In this document: positions 4,539 through 5,043 of the stretch, piece after piece | How positions within the stretch are numbered: the first letter of the stretch is position 1 | Layout: each line of letters starts with the position of its first letter | The notes under the pieces: generated by a model | The model's database searches: none | Told to the model about the DNA's origin: nothing | The model's input: the letters and a program-made list of their open reading frames with translations, nothing else | Program-made: the position numbers and the translations under genes | Source of the DNA: Acidimicrobiia bacterium | GTDB taxonomy: Bacteria; Actinomycetota; Acidimicrobiia; Acidimicrobiales; Ilumatobacteraceae | NCBI GenBank assembly: GCA_013821025.1 | Contig: JACDHN010000226.1 | Location: forward strand, 1 to 5,043 | DNA length: 5,043 bases | Reading direction: 5' to 3'

Positions 4539-5043
4539 GAACTCCGTGAGCTCTTCAGCCGACTTCTCGCCAGCGGTACGGGCCATCACCTTGCCGTCGG
4601 CACCCACGAGCACGAGGTACGGCGTCCCCGCCAGGCCGTAGAGGCGGGCGTAGCGGTACTCCTCCTCGTCGTCAGCGATCACCGGCCACTCCCAACCGGT
4701 TTCGTCCAGCCACTCGCCGGGTGGGTACTTGTCACGGGTGTCCGTAGCGAGGGTGCTGATGCCCACGATGTCGAGGTTGTCGGGCACGCCGCCATTGGCG
4801 TCCCACTCGATCATCCTCGGGATCTCGGCGTTGCAGTGGCCGCACCAGTGGGCCAAGAACACCAGCAGCGTCGGCCGCCCACCGCCAGGTACGAACGAGG
4901 ACGGTTGACCGGAATAGTCGACACCACTTATCGCAGGGGCGTCCATCCCGATGGCCGGGTCGGGGCCACCCTGGAACTCAGGCAGGGCTTCCGGCACGGT
5001 GTCGGCCGTGGCATCATCGGCGGCGTCAGGCACGGTGTCAGCG
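4518..5043 (-). CDS. TlpA/ResA-like thioredoxin-fold protein (5' end beyond window)
   Basis: This is a thiol-disulfide oxidoreductase of the TlpA/ResA type. The thioredoxin fold shows PTLLVFLAHWCGHCNAEIPR, with the redox pair Cys-Gly-His-Cys at plus-strand 4842-4844 and 4833-4835. It continues with the DNLDIVGISTL strand, the insertion typical of TlpA-like proteins, and the cis-proline segment GTPYLVLVGADGKV, and ends near FVSPIAG. In-frame GTG codons exist at 5033-5031 and 4997-4995, but the open frame runs to the right edge. What precedes the domain is an Ala/Asp/Pro-rich linker, so the real start, with an expected signal peptide or membrane anchor, is probably outside. The linker contains a 12-residue repeat (ADTVPDA... 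/ ADTVPEA...). By family it should act outside the cytoplasm, reducing partners such as Sco or cytochrome maturation proteins; here that is inferred from the nearby Sco gene. Confidence 0.88.
   Translation of the reverse strand, partial: ADTVPDAADDATADTVPEALPEFQGGPDPAIGMDAPAISGVDYSGQPSSFVPGGGRPTLLVFLAHWCGHCNAEIPRMIEWDANGGVPDNLDIVGISTLATDTRDKYPPGEWLDETGWEWPVIADDEEEYRYARLYGLAGTPYLVLVGADGKVMARTAGEKSAEELTEFVSPIAG
4993..5039. repeat. Direct repeat in the thioredoxin-like linker
   Basis: The 11-mer ggcacggtgtc occurs at 4993-5003 and 5029-5039, a 36-bp period equal to 12 codons. It encodes the repeated ADTVP units of the linker before the thioredoxin domain. The repeat may continue beyond the window edge. 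Confidence 0.6.

Overview
The window comes from a high-GC actinobacterium. It has frequent GTG starts, very short intergenic gaps, an rpsF-ssb-rpsR ribosomal operon, and a DUF5318 gene, a family I know mainly from Actinobacteria. An Acidimicrobiia/Ilumatobacter-like lineage would fit, but that placement is an inference that no marker here proves. Eight protein-coding genes are supported: seven on the minus strand and one on the plus strand. I see no tRNA, rRNA, CRISPR array or insertion sequence.

Layout. Positions 1-1151 (minus) hold the conserved replication/ribosome operon rpsF (S6), ssb and rpsR (S18, C-terminus cut by the left edge); rplI would be expected next, beyond position 1. Positions 1152-1283 are the rpsF leader and promoter region. 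The leader has two adjacent hairpins just upstream of a strong Shine-Dalgarno and is a candidate S6:S18 autoregulatory site. Positions 1284-3892 (minus) hold a tight four-gene cluster in transcription order: a DUF5318 zinc-ribbon-like protein, a DUF192 lipoprotein, a Sco/SenC copper chaperone, and a CtaG-type (caa3) cytochrome oxidase assembly membrane protein. Two of its junctions are 4-nt GTGA stop/start overlaps. A 43-bp divergent intergenic region separates this cluster from a plus-strand SAM-dependent methyltransferase-like gene (3936-4511). That gene converges, with a 6-bp gap, on a minus-strand TlpA/ResA-like thioredoxin-fold gene (4518 to the right edge, 5' end missing).

How the genes fit together. 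Sco and CtaG families both deliver copper to haem-copper oxidases. TlpA-like thiol-disulfide proteins are known in other bacteria to keep Sco and the CuA site reduced. The DUF192 lipoprotein would sit on the outer face of the same membrane and has five cysteines besides the lipidated one. The middle of the window therefore reads as an oxidase/copper-site maturation module next to a housekeeping ribosomal operon. The region looks mostly conserved rather than a mobile accessory island. The more interesting points are the rpsF leader structure, the cysteine-free S18 at the canonical locus, the DUF192 partner in a copper operon, and the glycine-poor methyltransferase motif I.
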